A stretch of 64,000 nt of DNA, taken from NCBI GenBank assembly GCA_964304625.1, contig OZ199840.1, positions 5,890,001 through 5,954,000 on the forward strand, read 5' to 3'. The position numbers and the translations under genes were made by a program. The notes beneath the pieces are model-generated. The model made no database searches. It was not told the origin of the DNA and saw only the letters and a list, made by a program, of their open reading frames with translations. The DNA is from Kudoa neothunni. Its lineage: Eukaryota > Cnidaria. How positions within the stretch are numbered: position 1 is the stretch's first letter; the number at the start of each line of letters is the position of its first letter. This document shows positions 24,830 through 37,110 of the stretch, piece after piece.

Positions 24830-25745
24830 TTAGAATATTATTCCCCTTGGAATATTTAGTCATTGATGAAATGCTTAGGTCATTTAGAAGGCGGTGTATT
24901 TTTAAACAATACCTGCCAAAAAAGTCAGCAAAATTTGGGCATAAAATATTCGATGTGGCAGATTAAAAGATATTTTATACTTGAAACCTAGAGGTTTGTT
25001 TGGGTGTTCAGAATAACGTGGATAATTCTGCTCAAAGTGTACTTACGCGTTCAGCACGGCCAATTTTAAGTTCTGGCAGAAACAACTTTAGATAACTGGT
25101 TTTCTTCTGTTCCCCCTTTTCAAGTATAGTTAAAAAAATGGAATAACGGCTTGCGGAACTTTAAAAAAATTTAAAAAGAAATTCCTGGTGAATTTTTAGC
25201 ACCAAAAACAAAAGAGCTGTACTCATCGAAATTTGCATGCATTAAGGAGTTAACGCTACTTTCATGTCCCTAAAAAGAATAAGTCTGTCATTTTGTTGAG
25301 CACATTTCACCACAGGCCAATAGTGGACTTAGAAAATCCTAAAACAATTCCAGAAATTATTTCATTTTATAACTCTACCGAGGGTGGTGTTGATACAGTT
25401 GATCAAATGTGTGCCAATTATTCCACCTATCGAAAAACTAGATGGCCGGCAGTAATATTTCACTTAGATGTCGTATCAATCAACGCTTTTGTTATTTACT
25501 ATATAAAATTGAACAAGCCAATAAGAAGGAAAGATTTTTTAAAATCGTTATCCATGCAGCTCATGGAAAAATAAATCTGTAGAAAAGGTATTAAACATAA
25601 TTTATTTAAAACTTAATAGAACCATCAAAAATCAATTGCTCACAAGAATCCAACAATCTCATCGTCAATAAACGTTTCCACTTGTATCCTCGCCAAAATG
25701 ATAAAAACTCCCAAACAGCGTGTCACAATTGCAAAAATCAATTAA
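24830..25745 (+). pseudogene. piggyBac transposase remnant
   Basis: A degraded reading frame starts with IDEMLRSFRRRCIFKQYLPK, continuing KKSAKFGHKIF, which corresponds to the DEQLVPFRGRCPFRQY block. The best-kept part (25293-25574) has EGGVDTVDQM with the third catalytic aspartate, then RWPAVIFHLDVVSINAFVIY. A Cys-containing tail RQNDKNSQTACHNCKNQ ends near 25745. Several stops and frame changes precede it and the N-terminal third is absent. It differs clearly from the piggyBac at 13401-15860, so it is an older, separate insertion. No TTAA-flanked ends were located. Confidence 0.8.
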
Positions 25746-25759
25746 AATAATATATATGG

Positions 25760-26899
25760 AAATTTACATCGGGTTTTTCTTCGAGGGGTCCAATGGAACA
25801 CATGAATGCGCTCGCGTTAAGTTTTTTGCGCGTGCCACGGAGGGTAATGGGACAAATTTCATGTAAAAATAGAGTTCAAAAAATTTATAAATTCATATTC
25901 GAGCGACATCATGCCCGCGTGTAATCTCCTTGTTTACAAAAACCCGGAATATCTCTTATTCTTTGTATATTTAATTTATCTGTTTGAAATTACCAAAATT
26001 ATTTTTTCACAAAATTATTTAACCAATAGATGAATTAAAGTGCTTTATATAGACATGAAATTTTCCAACTGTGAAAAAACCTATTCATTCATATGTTGAT
26101 AGGTGAAATATAGATAGAACTATTGTTTTTAGAATTTAGATAAAATTTTATCGCAGAATTCGTATGATAATTTTAACATAACAAAATTTAATATTGTTTA
26201 CATTTCAATCTTGACTTCTTAGAATTATTCACTTCGTCAAAAAAAATCATACACAGTTATTTTAGTTATGATATAAAATATAAATTATAGGAATCGTCGA
26301 AATCTTAAAAAATGGATATTATGTATATTTTAACGTATTTTTTTATGCTGAATCTGTCTGACTAAATTCCACTATTCTAACATTAAAATAAACATTTATT
26401 TAAATTATTAATATCTGAATTTGTGAAAACAATTTTTTGTCTAATTCTTAATGAATAATGATCAAAGCGCCATAAAACTTATATATGGGTTTTTAGTTTA
26501 TATTGTCAAGATTCATATCTTTTACATAAAATCTCTGTTTAAACCAATATATAAGAAAGATTATACCGACAAAATTTATTTTTTCCTTTATTAAGATAAA
26601 GAAATTAAACTATTTTTGATTTTTATGAAAGGAAATATAAAAAAATTAATGAAATTCATTAGAGCATATGTGATACTAGTTTTGTTATTATTTTTATCCG
26701 CGGAATCCAAATATTTGAGAATATATTAAAATGTACTATTGTAATTTGAGAGTGTTTCTATATAAAATGCGATACACACTTTGAACCGATATATATATAT
26801 ATATATATATAATTTTAACACAAACGTAAATCTCGTTATAAACCCATTTATCTAAAAATTCAAATAATGTTATTATTCAATGGTAAAATAAGATCTAAT
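25760..26899. other. Intergenic, no gene recognised
   Basis: AT-rich; a TA microsatellite occupies about 26789-26812. Nothing coding was seen before the stop of the minus-strand membrane-protein gene. Confidence 0.4.
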
Positions 26900-29155
26900 T
26901 TATTTCTTTGTAAAAACCAAGAAAGCAATAGAAAAGACCAGCAATGCTATTAAAACCCCACCAACAATCAACCTAAATCATCATTAGAACTGTATAGGAA
27001 CAGAAAATATTACAGAATTTTTGTTCCACCAACATTAGCGCTAAATTTAAGTTAATAATTAATTGAATAATCTAACAGAAAACTATCTTACCTATTCGAA
27101 ATGCCTAAGAAGGATTATAATTAATAGTTATATAATATAATTTACCTTGTTTACCAGTTTCTGGGAGGTTCGGATCAAAATTATCCCTATCTCCTCCAGC
27201 CCAAAGACTCACGACGACCGGCTCACTAATGTATCTGGCCTGTACTCTCATTGAGCCCCTTCTGTAGGAAGCAACGTTGTGAAAGGTTATTTCTTGGTTG
27301 CATTTTCCTTCCCATCCAGTAGTTTTATCATATAATCCGTAAGTGTATTTGACAACTCCATCTACTATTTGGGCAAATGTAAAATCACAAATTTGGTCTG
27401 GGTCCATCTGTTCCATTGTCATTGTGACTATCAAATCGGTGTTATTCCACATGTGAGTAACATTAATTTTTTTAAGCGTTGCAACTTAATAAATGTTATT
27501 GAGAGATTAATATTGTACATTACTTGTCGATACTGTCACCTTGTTTTTTTCAAGGTCACTAATGTATTTTCCAAATAAATATTTAAATTCGTATTCGGTA
27601 TCGTGCAAAAGGTTTTTAATGGTAAGTGGTTGTCCACACAAACCTGAACAATCAACGGACTCTTCACATTCAGATGGACTGAATGAAAGTTCACCTTCCA
27701 TTTTTTGTTGAATTTTGCAGTATACTCTTTCAAACGGAGTCACGTTCGGTGCTACAGTCAGTTTTACATGCTCGTAGTATGCTTTAATCTCAGGCAATTG
27801 CGTTATGTTGTAGTCAGCTTAACTAAACTTTAGATAATTTATTTTTTATTAAATACCTGTTTTAAATATCTTTTCTGAAATATATTTTTTAGTGCTGTCA
27901 TTGTTAGAATAAGTCACTTTAACGATATATTTTGTATTCGGTTCGAGGTCAAGAATGGTAGCATTATCACAATTTGTTGGACATAATGTAGTTGAATCAG
28001 CGCTACACTTTACGCCAATGTTGAATTTGGGGAATCCCTGCTTTCTTAACTCAATGGCACAAGATGGATTATCCAAATCATCTTTAAGCGCCGTGATAGA
28101 AAGAGTTGCATTAGTTTCTTTTGCGTCTACTTTCAGGTCGCTTTTGTCAACTAATTGACATTTAAATATAATTATTTAAGTAAGAATTTTACTTCTTAGA
28201 ATTTTCTCTATTCCTGCATGATTTCTAGTACTTACTTTAACTTTAAAATCTTTGTCTGTGTCAATAAACGTTAAATCCATTTCAACGTCAGTGCATAGTT
28301 GATAACAATTATCTTCACTCGCTGGGGCGGAACACTTTGATGTCAGAGCTCCACCATCCTTTTTATCGATTTCAAATTTGCATATTTCATCTCTCATATC
28401 TTCATCGAAAATAATTTTTATTTTATTAGTTCCACCATCGACTTTTTCGATGTGATAGGGAAGTTTGTCCAATGGACTGAATTCCATAGCCTTGTTATTT
28501 TTTCTATACATGTGTATTTTTGGTTGATTGGCACCACAAGAGAGTTCAACTGAATCACCTATTGAATCAAAGAACCCCGTGAGCTTGGTTTCAGCGTTGC
28601 ATTCGGTTTCAGCGGTTGGAGTGAATTCATCCAGGACTCTATCTCCACTTGTTAGTTTACAAGTTTGGGGATGACTGCAGACATTTTTAGTGGTGAATTC
28701 TATTGAGGTTTCATTTACTTTAAATTGAGTTTGAGGAATACTGTCAGTAACTATAAGAAAATCAGGACAAAATCTCAAAAATTTTAAATACTATGGATTA
28801 TTTTAAGAGTTTCAGTTGCGTATTCGGATCTCACCTGTACATAATAGAATGGAAAAGCAGCTCCAGTTGGAATAATGTATTTCCCGACACAGGAGACATC
28901 CTTAAGTTGTTTTCCTTCAGATTCACCCCCAATATAGTGATAAAAAAATTCGTTTCTTTCTAGCAATTGAACATTGCATTTACTTCCAGAAACCCCTTCA
29001 AGTTTTAGATGGATTGTATCTTCTAAATCGACTTGATCTCGTTGAACGTAGTATCTGTGTGAGAGGGCTAAATATATCTATTAGAGAAAATCCCACGCCC
29101 GACTAATTTTACCATTGTAACAGAAAGAAAGGATCAGCAATGAAAAGCCCAACAT
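26900..29155 (-). CDS. Type I membrane protein with cysteine-bearing FN3-like repeats, eight exons
   Basis: I know no named homologue. Exons (descending): 29155-29113, 29067-28792, 28750-28193, 28150-27857, 27817-27524, 27484-27146, 27104-27092, 26972-26900. All joins are GT/AG and in frame, giving 629 residues. A signal peptide opens it (MLGFSLLILSFCYNALS) and a single TM helix closes it (LIVGGVLIALLVFSIAFLVF, then TKK), so the body is extracellular or lumenal. The ectodomain looks like about six fibronectin-III-type beta-sandwiches; typical last strands are FYYVQVRSEYATET and LEPNTKYIVKVTYSN. Three units carry C-x(15-17)-C-x(5-8)-C-x3-C: CKFEIDK...CSAPASEDNCYQLC, CAIELRK...CSADSTTLCPTNC and CKIQQKM...CEESVDCSGLC. 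Exon 7 is 13 bases. N-glycosylation sequons are frequent. A surface receptor or adhesion role is inference. Confidence 0.82.
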
Positions 29156-29348
29156 TTTTGGTTCTTAATTATAACAGCGTTATTAATTTTAATAGGAATA
29201 ATACAAATGAATGTGGCTCTAGATGACAATAGGAACGAAACACGGTAATTGAAATACGAACTGTAAAACTGAATAGCAATTCAACAATATCATTGAGGGC
29301 CGAAAAATAGCAATAAATCCAAAACTGAATCCTTTTGTACTTTATTAA

Positions 29349-31185
29349 TAACTAGCGCAAAAGCCCTGCTTTGCAATGGCTTCCTTGTCCAACCAAGTAG
29401 GATAAAACCTGACATGACTAAAGTCTTTTTGAATTCTATGTAAAGAGCGCTAATGCTCAGCTTCGCCTGACACTATGCGATGGAGAATTTAAATTTTTAG
29501 TTTTATTTTTGAATCGAGAAATTCTACGAAAGATATAAACTAATTAGCACGTTAAATCCTGTAAATTTTATTTTTCTATTTTAATTGTTGCATTTTAAAG
29601 CCTACAATTATCTTTGCAATGTGATGATTTAGATAAACGAAATTATGCGCACACTTTCCATTAAGATATAAATAGAGGTATTGAAGTAAGTTAATGAGTA
29701 TTTTTAAGTTTATTTTTCGAATTATTGGCCAAAAATATAATGACCTTAATTTTATGAACAGTATAATTAACGATTAAAGTTCATTTATTTATTAAACAAA
29801 TTCATTAAATAACTTAAATAGGACTTTCAGTTCTTTTCAAAATTTTTCGATAAAAATTAATCCTCCTAGCTATAAAATTTATTATTAGTCTACAAATGAC
29901 AAAGAAATAAAATCGACATAAGGTTCTTCAGAAATAAAAATATTAATTTTTACTTCTTTTTTGTAATTTTATAAAGGATGTTAATGAGGTTTTAGTAAGC
30001 TGTGAGCGGTAACTTACGTATTCATTATTTCAACATAATGTCCCAATTTTTAAATAACTGGAATCTTTCTTTTTAACAAAAATATTTACGGGTTCAAAAA
30101 TATACAAATTTAATTAAAAAAATACGATTAAATCTAAAATATAAAGGTGTTTTTGGTTTGGAAAATTACAGTAATGCTTAAATATTTAAATATCAACTAG
30201 TTTTCTCGAAGGAGTGCACCCTTTCAAAAATAAACGTACTGTTTGATTGCCCTAAAAAAATTTGGTTGTAATGAATTATTCTTAGATTAACGAAAACTTT
30301 GTGAAAATATCGGTTAGATCGAATAAACCAATAATTTCTTATTAACTTACATGGCACTTATTGAGAAAGGGCTGTATTTTGTGCAAAATTAATCATGAAT
30401 ATAAATTATTAAATTACATATAGAATAGAGTGTCGTATATCTTCGTGCATCTTTTATATCATAATGAATGTTTTTTAGCGTAAAGAAAATTCTAGATTGA
30501 TACTAATATTAACCTTAAGGTCTGGGGTAAGGAATAATTAGGTTACTAAGAACTTAAACATTATTTAAAAAATTATCCCATAAAATATAGAAACTTATCG
30601 AAAAGACGAATATAATTTCAATCTCAATCGATATATTTGATAAAAAGAAATTTTCATTTACGAAGTTATCACAAAAATTTAATTATTTGGAAACTCTACG
30701 CACATCTTACATCGTTTTTAGAATGGGTATAACGACCAAAATTATTCCAACGTGGCAACAACTTTAATCTTGAAATTATGTGTTCTATTTAAAATAATCA
30801 TAATCTTTTCGCTTAACTATATCCCTAACGCTTGAAAAGTGAAAATACATCCTAAATATATTTTGTTGTGCTTAAAATTACTCCAAACGGGCATATGTAA
30901 AATTTCTAGAACATTCTATACCATAATTAAGAGACTTTTTTTCTATATAGTGAGTAAAAGTTCATTCTAATTGATTATTACTCTTAGGTAAACAATCAGA
31001 AAATTCCTTACTTCTGACTGCGGTATTGATTATATTTATACTTCTAAGCAAACGAACGATTTTTATTAATTGTATCATCGATTCAAATGCAAACCAAAAG
31101 CTGTATTTAAAACAAGTTTATCCATGGCACATGCGTATCGCTGCAAACACACGCTGACAGACATAAGAACTTTATATATATACTA
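29349..31185 (+). repeat. Candidate dispersed repeat beginning ACTAGCGCAAAAG (copy 1)
   Basis: Starts ACTAGCGCAAAAG followed by CCCTGCTTTGC and GGCTTCCTTGTCC. A segment ending CACACGCTGACAGACATAAG, AACTTTATATATAT closes just where the next ACTAGCGCAAAAG begins (about 31186). The start and end match in kind those of the 31186-31940 segment. No coding region was recognised; boundaries are approximate and the whole may hold more than one element. Confidence 0.3.
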
Positions 31186-31940
31186 GCGCAAAAGTTCAAC
31201 TTCGTGTGGGTTTCCCTGCCCGGCCACGCGGACTAAAACCTTGGGTAGGCCAAGGTCATTTTATGTTCAAAATCGATTATAATTATTTTATCGTTCTTTC
31301 GACGACAGTGCTAATCGAAATAAACACCAATAACCCGATCATCTTAACGTTTTTCTTTATTGGACTTTATTTTCATTTAGAAATCCTAAGTTCTTACAAC
31401 TCATGTGGCGTATTAATCACTTTAACTAACCCCCGATGAACTAATTAATCTAAAAGTTTGTTAACAATGTTTCATTTAATTATAACGAGCTAACGTCATT
31501 TAAGTTTACTTTAAAAACATTTAAAACTTTTTATATTTAATTAAACATGCAAAGTAAATACTTTATTCGAGTATATTAATCTCCCCTTTAAACAAAAAAT
31601 ATTCGATTACCCCCAGTACCCTTCTACGCGCGAACGAATGTTGTAGATCGTCTTAAGTACATTCAAAAGTGGAATAGAGTAAATTTTCAAAGTTTCGTTT
31701 GTATTTACGTACAGAAAATTCGAATTACCTATGCATATCACTGAATCAATTAGCGAATTACCACTTTATAGGCAATCAGACAACCTCATTGTGTTTTTAT
31801 AGTTAATTTTGTATTTTTTAAAATATACGAAAAGACCCATACCCATTAAGTAGAAAAAGTCTCTGTATAAGGAGAAGATTTGTGCATACAAAACACACAC
31901 ACACACGCACGGACACTACAACTTTATATGTACAGATAGT
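31186..31940 (+). repeat. Candidate dispersed repeat beginning ACTAGCGCAAAAG (copy 2)
   Basis: Starts ACTAGCGCAAAAGTTCAACT, then TTCGTGTGGGTTTCCCTGCCC, and ends after an AC-rich stretch (about 31900-31915), GCACGGACACTACAACTTTA and a TA-rich tail. A GC-rich start plus an ACACAC...TTTATATA end resembles non-LTR-derived repeats of other invertebrates, but the assignment is tentative. Confidence 0.35.
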
Positions 31941-33955
31941 AGAAAGATAAAAATGATTCCAAGGTTTTTAGTTAGTTTATTTTTTGTTGTTTTTATATCC
32001 TAAATGATTATTATGCGTGAAATTAATTTTAATTTTTTAATGGGATGCGTGGGTATAACATATAGAAAAACACTGTTCTATAAAGTCACTAAAAATTCTT
32101 TGAATTATGGTGTGAATTTATTTTTATTTTCTTTGTTTATAATAATTTTTAATATATGCAACCATATAAATTAAAAAATTTTCAAATTATTTCGAAACTT
32201 TGATATAAACATCAACCATGCTATGTCGAGACTTTGGTGGTTAGTTTTTCGCTTTTATTGCGTAACCGTGAAGATTAAACACACATTCAGCTCTGATCCA
32301 AAAAGAATCACTTCGAAATCCAGAATCTACCTCTAGTTTTATTTTTGTATTAACAAAATTTATTTTATTAATTATCGGCAGCCATGCGCTAACATTATCC
32401 AAAATCAGTTTATAACAAATTTGACTCAGAATAAAAACTATATCTGAACTACTTCTTGTTGCGGAATACTCATCATTTGTTTACTTTTTGCCATTTGTTA
32501 TTTTAAAGCTGCACATGAGGAATTATATATAATTTAACATTCACATTTTAATCTTGCCGAAAAATGTACGAAATATATCGGATATTTATCACAAATCATA
32601 CTTTAACTAAATAAGCTTTTAATACCGATTAATTCCTACTAAAGTGAATGTATTTCGTTTTTCCGATAATTTAAATTTTAAAGAGACGAATTCTTACGAC
32701 AATTAATAAAAATATTTAAAAACATCCTAATCCGATTGTAGGAAGTCCATCGTCCAAATATTTGTTATTTTTCCATATTATTATCCATTCGGGATTAGAA
32801 AAATTCGCATAATATCTATATAAAATTATTTCTGTATAATCAATTCAAGGAGTGAACTTTGATGGTCATCGCATGCCACATCCCAACGTTGTAAAGTAAG
32901 CCTTTCGCTCCTGTAGATAAGATAATTGAAACATATTTGTAATATTAGAAAATAAAATTTTTTCAATTAAAAGCTAGATAATAATGTTATGGCAATGTCC
33001 GATTTCAGCTTATCACCTACTCATCATATTTTTGACAAAATCTGATGGTTCCGGAATTTGCCGGAAGCAATGACACCAGCCATTATCTCGAGCCTTAGCC
33101 AAAATATCGACAAAAATAAAAAAAAGGAGTCAATATTTATAATATAAAGGATTTTATATATAATTAAGTTTAATGTGTAATATTGATATCTCTCAACACG
33201 TGAGAAAAATGAATTTAATTTAAACCTGTCGCTGAATTCTGGTACGCGTGATAATTGCTTCGTTTCTTGCACCTTTGTTTAATCTGTGTTAAAGGATTTC
33301 CACGCAGCATTAACAAATAATTAACCACATTTGCCATTTAAATAACACATTATAACTAGTTCAGAGCTCGCGTAATAACGACTGCGCTATTTATCCAAAA
33401 AACACCTAATTTAAAAATAAACGTTACCAACAATGTTCTTTATTTGTTTCATATTGAAAGAATCATCTGTGTATTAATAGGAAGTGTTTAGTCGCCCCCA
33501 ATCAGAACACAAAGAATTAATTTTAGGGTTGAATTGGTGATACGCGTATTTAACTCATATAAAATATAGGGAGTTTGCTATCGTTGCTGGGAAGTGTATT
33601 CGAAGTTTTAGACAATTTAAATTCCGGATTGGAGTGCGTAATTATTGAATGGGTCCAAACTTTACAAGCTGACGAGCGGGTAATTATCGCGTGTAATTAG
33701 GTGTTAAGTGCTGCAATATAAGTGAATTCGAATCAGTGAGTGTGATTCTGATTTGCTTTTTAAGGTTGTGTGTGGTTTGTAAAATTAAGATCCATACTAC
33801 TAATCGGATTCGCCTTTCACAGAGTACCAAAATTAAGCCCTAAGGTAATATAGCAACTAGTCTAACCTCGAATATTCGTTTCGACAAGGTTTGCGGAATA
33901 TGAGAGTTATTTCGTTTGGTGTTTTTTGTAACCTAGTAACTATAGTGACAGGAAT
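31941..33955. other. Intergenic upstream of choline kinase
   Basis: No supported exon. Short open stretches here are chance frames. Confidence 0.4.
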
Positions 33956-35762
33956 ATGAATAACAAAAACAACGGCAACCAACTCGATGAAATAGCTTAC
34001 AAAAATCTTCTCATTAAGGTAATATATTGCATAGGCTTAGATATTCACAGAACACAATCCACGTCGTAAACATAAGTATTTTGTTTGGATAAGCTTGTTT
34101 TCGCGTGGTGTATTAATCGTGTAATAACGAGGTGCACACGCCGTATTTGAGTAGTCTACTGAATATTGATGTGTATACGGTGCAACTGATACAATTAATA
34201 TTTTTAGTTGATGGAGTTTTATGACTTTGGCGAAGATAAATCAATACACGAAGAGCTTATACACCCAGGTCAACAAGTGGACGATCCACTTCGTTCGAGG
34301 GCCTATAAATGGTGTTTAAATTTTCTCGGTGGGGTATGGTCGGAGTCTACTATTGATGATTTTAGTATTCAGTACCTCGAGTAAGCGTTTTCTCAAATCC
34401 TACTATCTCGTGATCATTGTTATGTGATCGTTGATATAGAGGTGGGCTCACAAATTATCTCTATATTTGTGAGTTGAAGGGGGAGTTTTTAGAACAACAT
34501 TCACACACTATAAACTCACCCACGAGAGTACTATTACGCCTATACGGTGAAATTGTTGAGCATATTACAAAATTTAATGAAGGAATAATATTCAACGTGA
34601 TGAGTGAGCGTAAATTAGGACCTCGACTTTTAGGCGCATTTCCTGCTGGACGTATTGAAGAGTTTATACCGTAATGATTATGTGAATTATGTGAATAATG
34701 TGATTGAGATTGATTTTTGTATCTATAGACGAACCACCTTAGTGTGGAAGATTTCCGGGGCGGACAATATATAAGCGATTTGGCTGAACTTATTGCAAGG
34801 TTTTAATATGCTTGATATACCTTTGAATAGGAATCCTAAAATTTTTTCAAAAACATGCCCAGGTTACCATCACTTTTTAATGTACACGCTTAATTTATTT
34901 AGGTGGCTATCATTTCTAGAGAACAACATTCATATCAGTATTAACCTTGATTGTGAGGTCAAAAATTGTTTCCTCAGATTGAAACAAATGGATATAAGGA
35001 AAAGAGGTTGAATGGTTGAATACTATGCCTCAATAAAGTTGAATCCCCTGTCGTTTTCTGTCATAATGATCTACAAGAAGGTGGTTGTTTATTCTTCATG
35101 TTTTTTCGTGCTATATTTCTTATATGCTAGGAAATATTATGTTCAGTTCAAAAGAACATCATAACAAATCCAATCTATGTCTCATAGACTACGAATACAG
35201 TTGCTATCATTATAGGTATGTGAGAATTATTGTTGTTCATTTATATTCGCATTTAGGGGGTACGAGCTGGGAAACCACTTCACGAATACATGTATGATAA
35301 TTTCAGTACCAATTCGGACGGGTTTCTTACAATTTAAGCTGTTATCCATCGAAAGAGACTCAGGTATGAAATTTGAGGTCAAATGAATGGAGTTTGATCT
35401 AATATTTGTTGATAGCTCGAATTTGCACGCGTTTACCTTTCAACATGTGAAAAGTTATCGAAGAACAAATCCGAAGCGTATCGTAAAAAATTTATAACAA
35501 CTCCTGATAAACTTGTGGATGAAATCAATCGGTAACTATTGGTGTGTTTGTAGTTATTTGATTACTCCTAGTTATGCACTCGCCTCGCATCTCTATTGGG
35601 GCTTGTGGTCGTTTGTCCAATTCAAAATTTCAAAAATCAAATGGGGATATCTTGTATGTTTGAGTTTTAGCTTTGTTTGTTGTTAATTTTCTGCCCTACT
35701 AGAAATATGCTATGGTAAGGTTTGAAAATTACCTATATTTTAAAGATATATGGAAATTTTAA
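33956..35762 (+). CDS. Choline/ethanolamine kinase with several frame interruptions
   Basis: Kinase for the first step of phosphatidylcholine or phosphatidylethanolamine synthesis. Exons include 33956-34018, 34208-34380 (SRAYKWCLNFLGGVWSEST), 34440-34670 (GGLTNYLYICELKG, VLLRLYGEIVEHI, ERKLGPRLLGAFPAGRIEEF) and one from about 34743 (VEDFRGGQYISDLAELIARF). Then come the catalytic SPVVFCHNDLQEG and NLCLIDYEYSCYHYRGYE, and a C terminus RYALASHLYWGLWSFVQFKI with KYAMVRFENYLY. Motif order and splice sites are well kept. However, the frame shifts by one base at GTTTTAAT near 34800, between GNHF and EYMYDNF near 35281, and between DGFL and NLSCYP near 35332. A TGA also sits near 35014, unless a 24-base intron removes it. 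Either the gene has begun to decay or the assembly has small indels here. Confidence 0.85.
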
Positions 35763-35896
35763 TTTCTCATTTTCACAAGCCTACTACTATAATATCTACA
35801 TACATTATTTCATGTGTAGTTGAAAATCTTTTGCTGATTTGTTTTTTCCCCATTCGTTTAGCAATTTTAATGTATTTAATTACTAGCTAGGCTTAG

Positions 35897-36156
35897 TTAA
35901 CCCTTAACGGCTAACCATTGGATTCGCGCGTCCACCCCCCCCCCCTATTATATTGTTGTAAAACCTGTTATAATTTGTGTAATTTGCCAGACCATTGACT
36001 TATTTTATTATGTTGGGTCGGTAGATAATGCTTTTTAAAATGTAGATCAAATTCTGACGAATATACACAAAATATAACATGCATAACAACAAAATTTATA
36101 AACAAAATAATATAAAGATGGGCGCATGGAACTGAAGGTTATCCTTTAAGGGTTAA
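35897..36156. mobile_element. piggyBac-type MITE (252 bp) with TTAA duplication
   Basis: Element 35901-36152 between TTAA copies at 35897-35900 and 36153-36156. The left end CCCTTAACGGCTAACCATT and the right end read inward CCCTTAAAGGATAACCTTC form imperfect inverted repeats that extend into GCGCG/GCGCC. It holds no coding sequence. A run of twelve C lies at 35935-35946. TTAA targeting and CCC ends indicate a piggyBac-mobilised short element. Confidence 0.75.
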
Positions 36157-37024
36157 TGCAATTGATTGTCAGCGGAACTATTTCAACACTGATCGTAATT
36201 GTGTTTGCACTCTATTTGTGAGTTGGGATAGATACTAATATTATTTAATGATCTTATTTTTGAATTATTTTCTTTGAAATGTGGATGTTATACAAATATT
36301 TCTTGGTGTGATAGAATAGTTTTTTAGTATCAATTAGGGTGTTCACGTACCATCAATCTTAATGATGCGACCATTTTCCGTTATTTATTTATAGCAGAAT
36401 TTATTAATCTTCCTTTATTTTTCGTCGTATTAAAAAATATTAGTCGCAAAAGTGAAAACTGAAAACGGCCAGAAACTTATCTAATACTAATGAGTAATCA
36501 AAGGGTTTCTTGTTTACTTGGCGGGGAGTGGAGTGAGGGATTTAAAGTTTTGACTGTATTTTAAATTGATAAATATTAAAGTACATGTAAATATTAAGTT
36601 AAAAATTGTAAAATTTTGTTTCTATTTATGTCTTGATGAATTATTAAATTAATTACCATTTTTGAGCCTTAATCGATTACATTAAACGAGGTATGAACAG
36701 AGATTCCGTTAATTATAAATAGAATATAAAAAAAATCATTAAATATTTTGAAATTTATTTTACAAACTATAGATAATTTTCTATGAGTAATCGAAATAAT
36801 GCTGAAAAAACTAATAAATTCAACAAAACGCCTCAGGCTGCTTTATGTATTGTATCTTGTTGTGTTTATGAAGAGTTTTTTGAGAAATATTAATTATTAC
36901 AGCGTCGGAGGCTATTTACATGGTGAATGTTAATCTTATATCACATGCAAGCGTGCGCCATGTTACTTTTTAATCCTGGCAACTCTTACTCACAACCTAT
37001 TTCGAGATTGAATTTTTTAGAATC
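36157..37024. other. Intergenic, no gene recognised
   Basis: AT-rich sequence without exon or transposon signatures that I could support. Confidence 0.4.
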
Positions 37025-37110
37025 TGCTATTTTTAATTTTTTTGGACCCTATGAGTGCAGCAGTGAGTCAGAAATAATTATAGTCAAACTAATGACACCC
37101 AAATATTATT
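37025..37110 (+). repeat. Foldback-hairpin repeat, copy C
   Basis: GAATCTGCTAT, then an imperfect palindrome with TTTAATTTTTTTGG and CAGAAATAATTATAG arms around a loop TGAGTGCAGCAGTGAG, then TCAAACTAATGACACC. The flanks and loop match the reverse complement of copy A at 38380-38439, so it is the same family, less well paired here. Confidence 0.5.
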
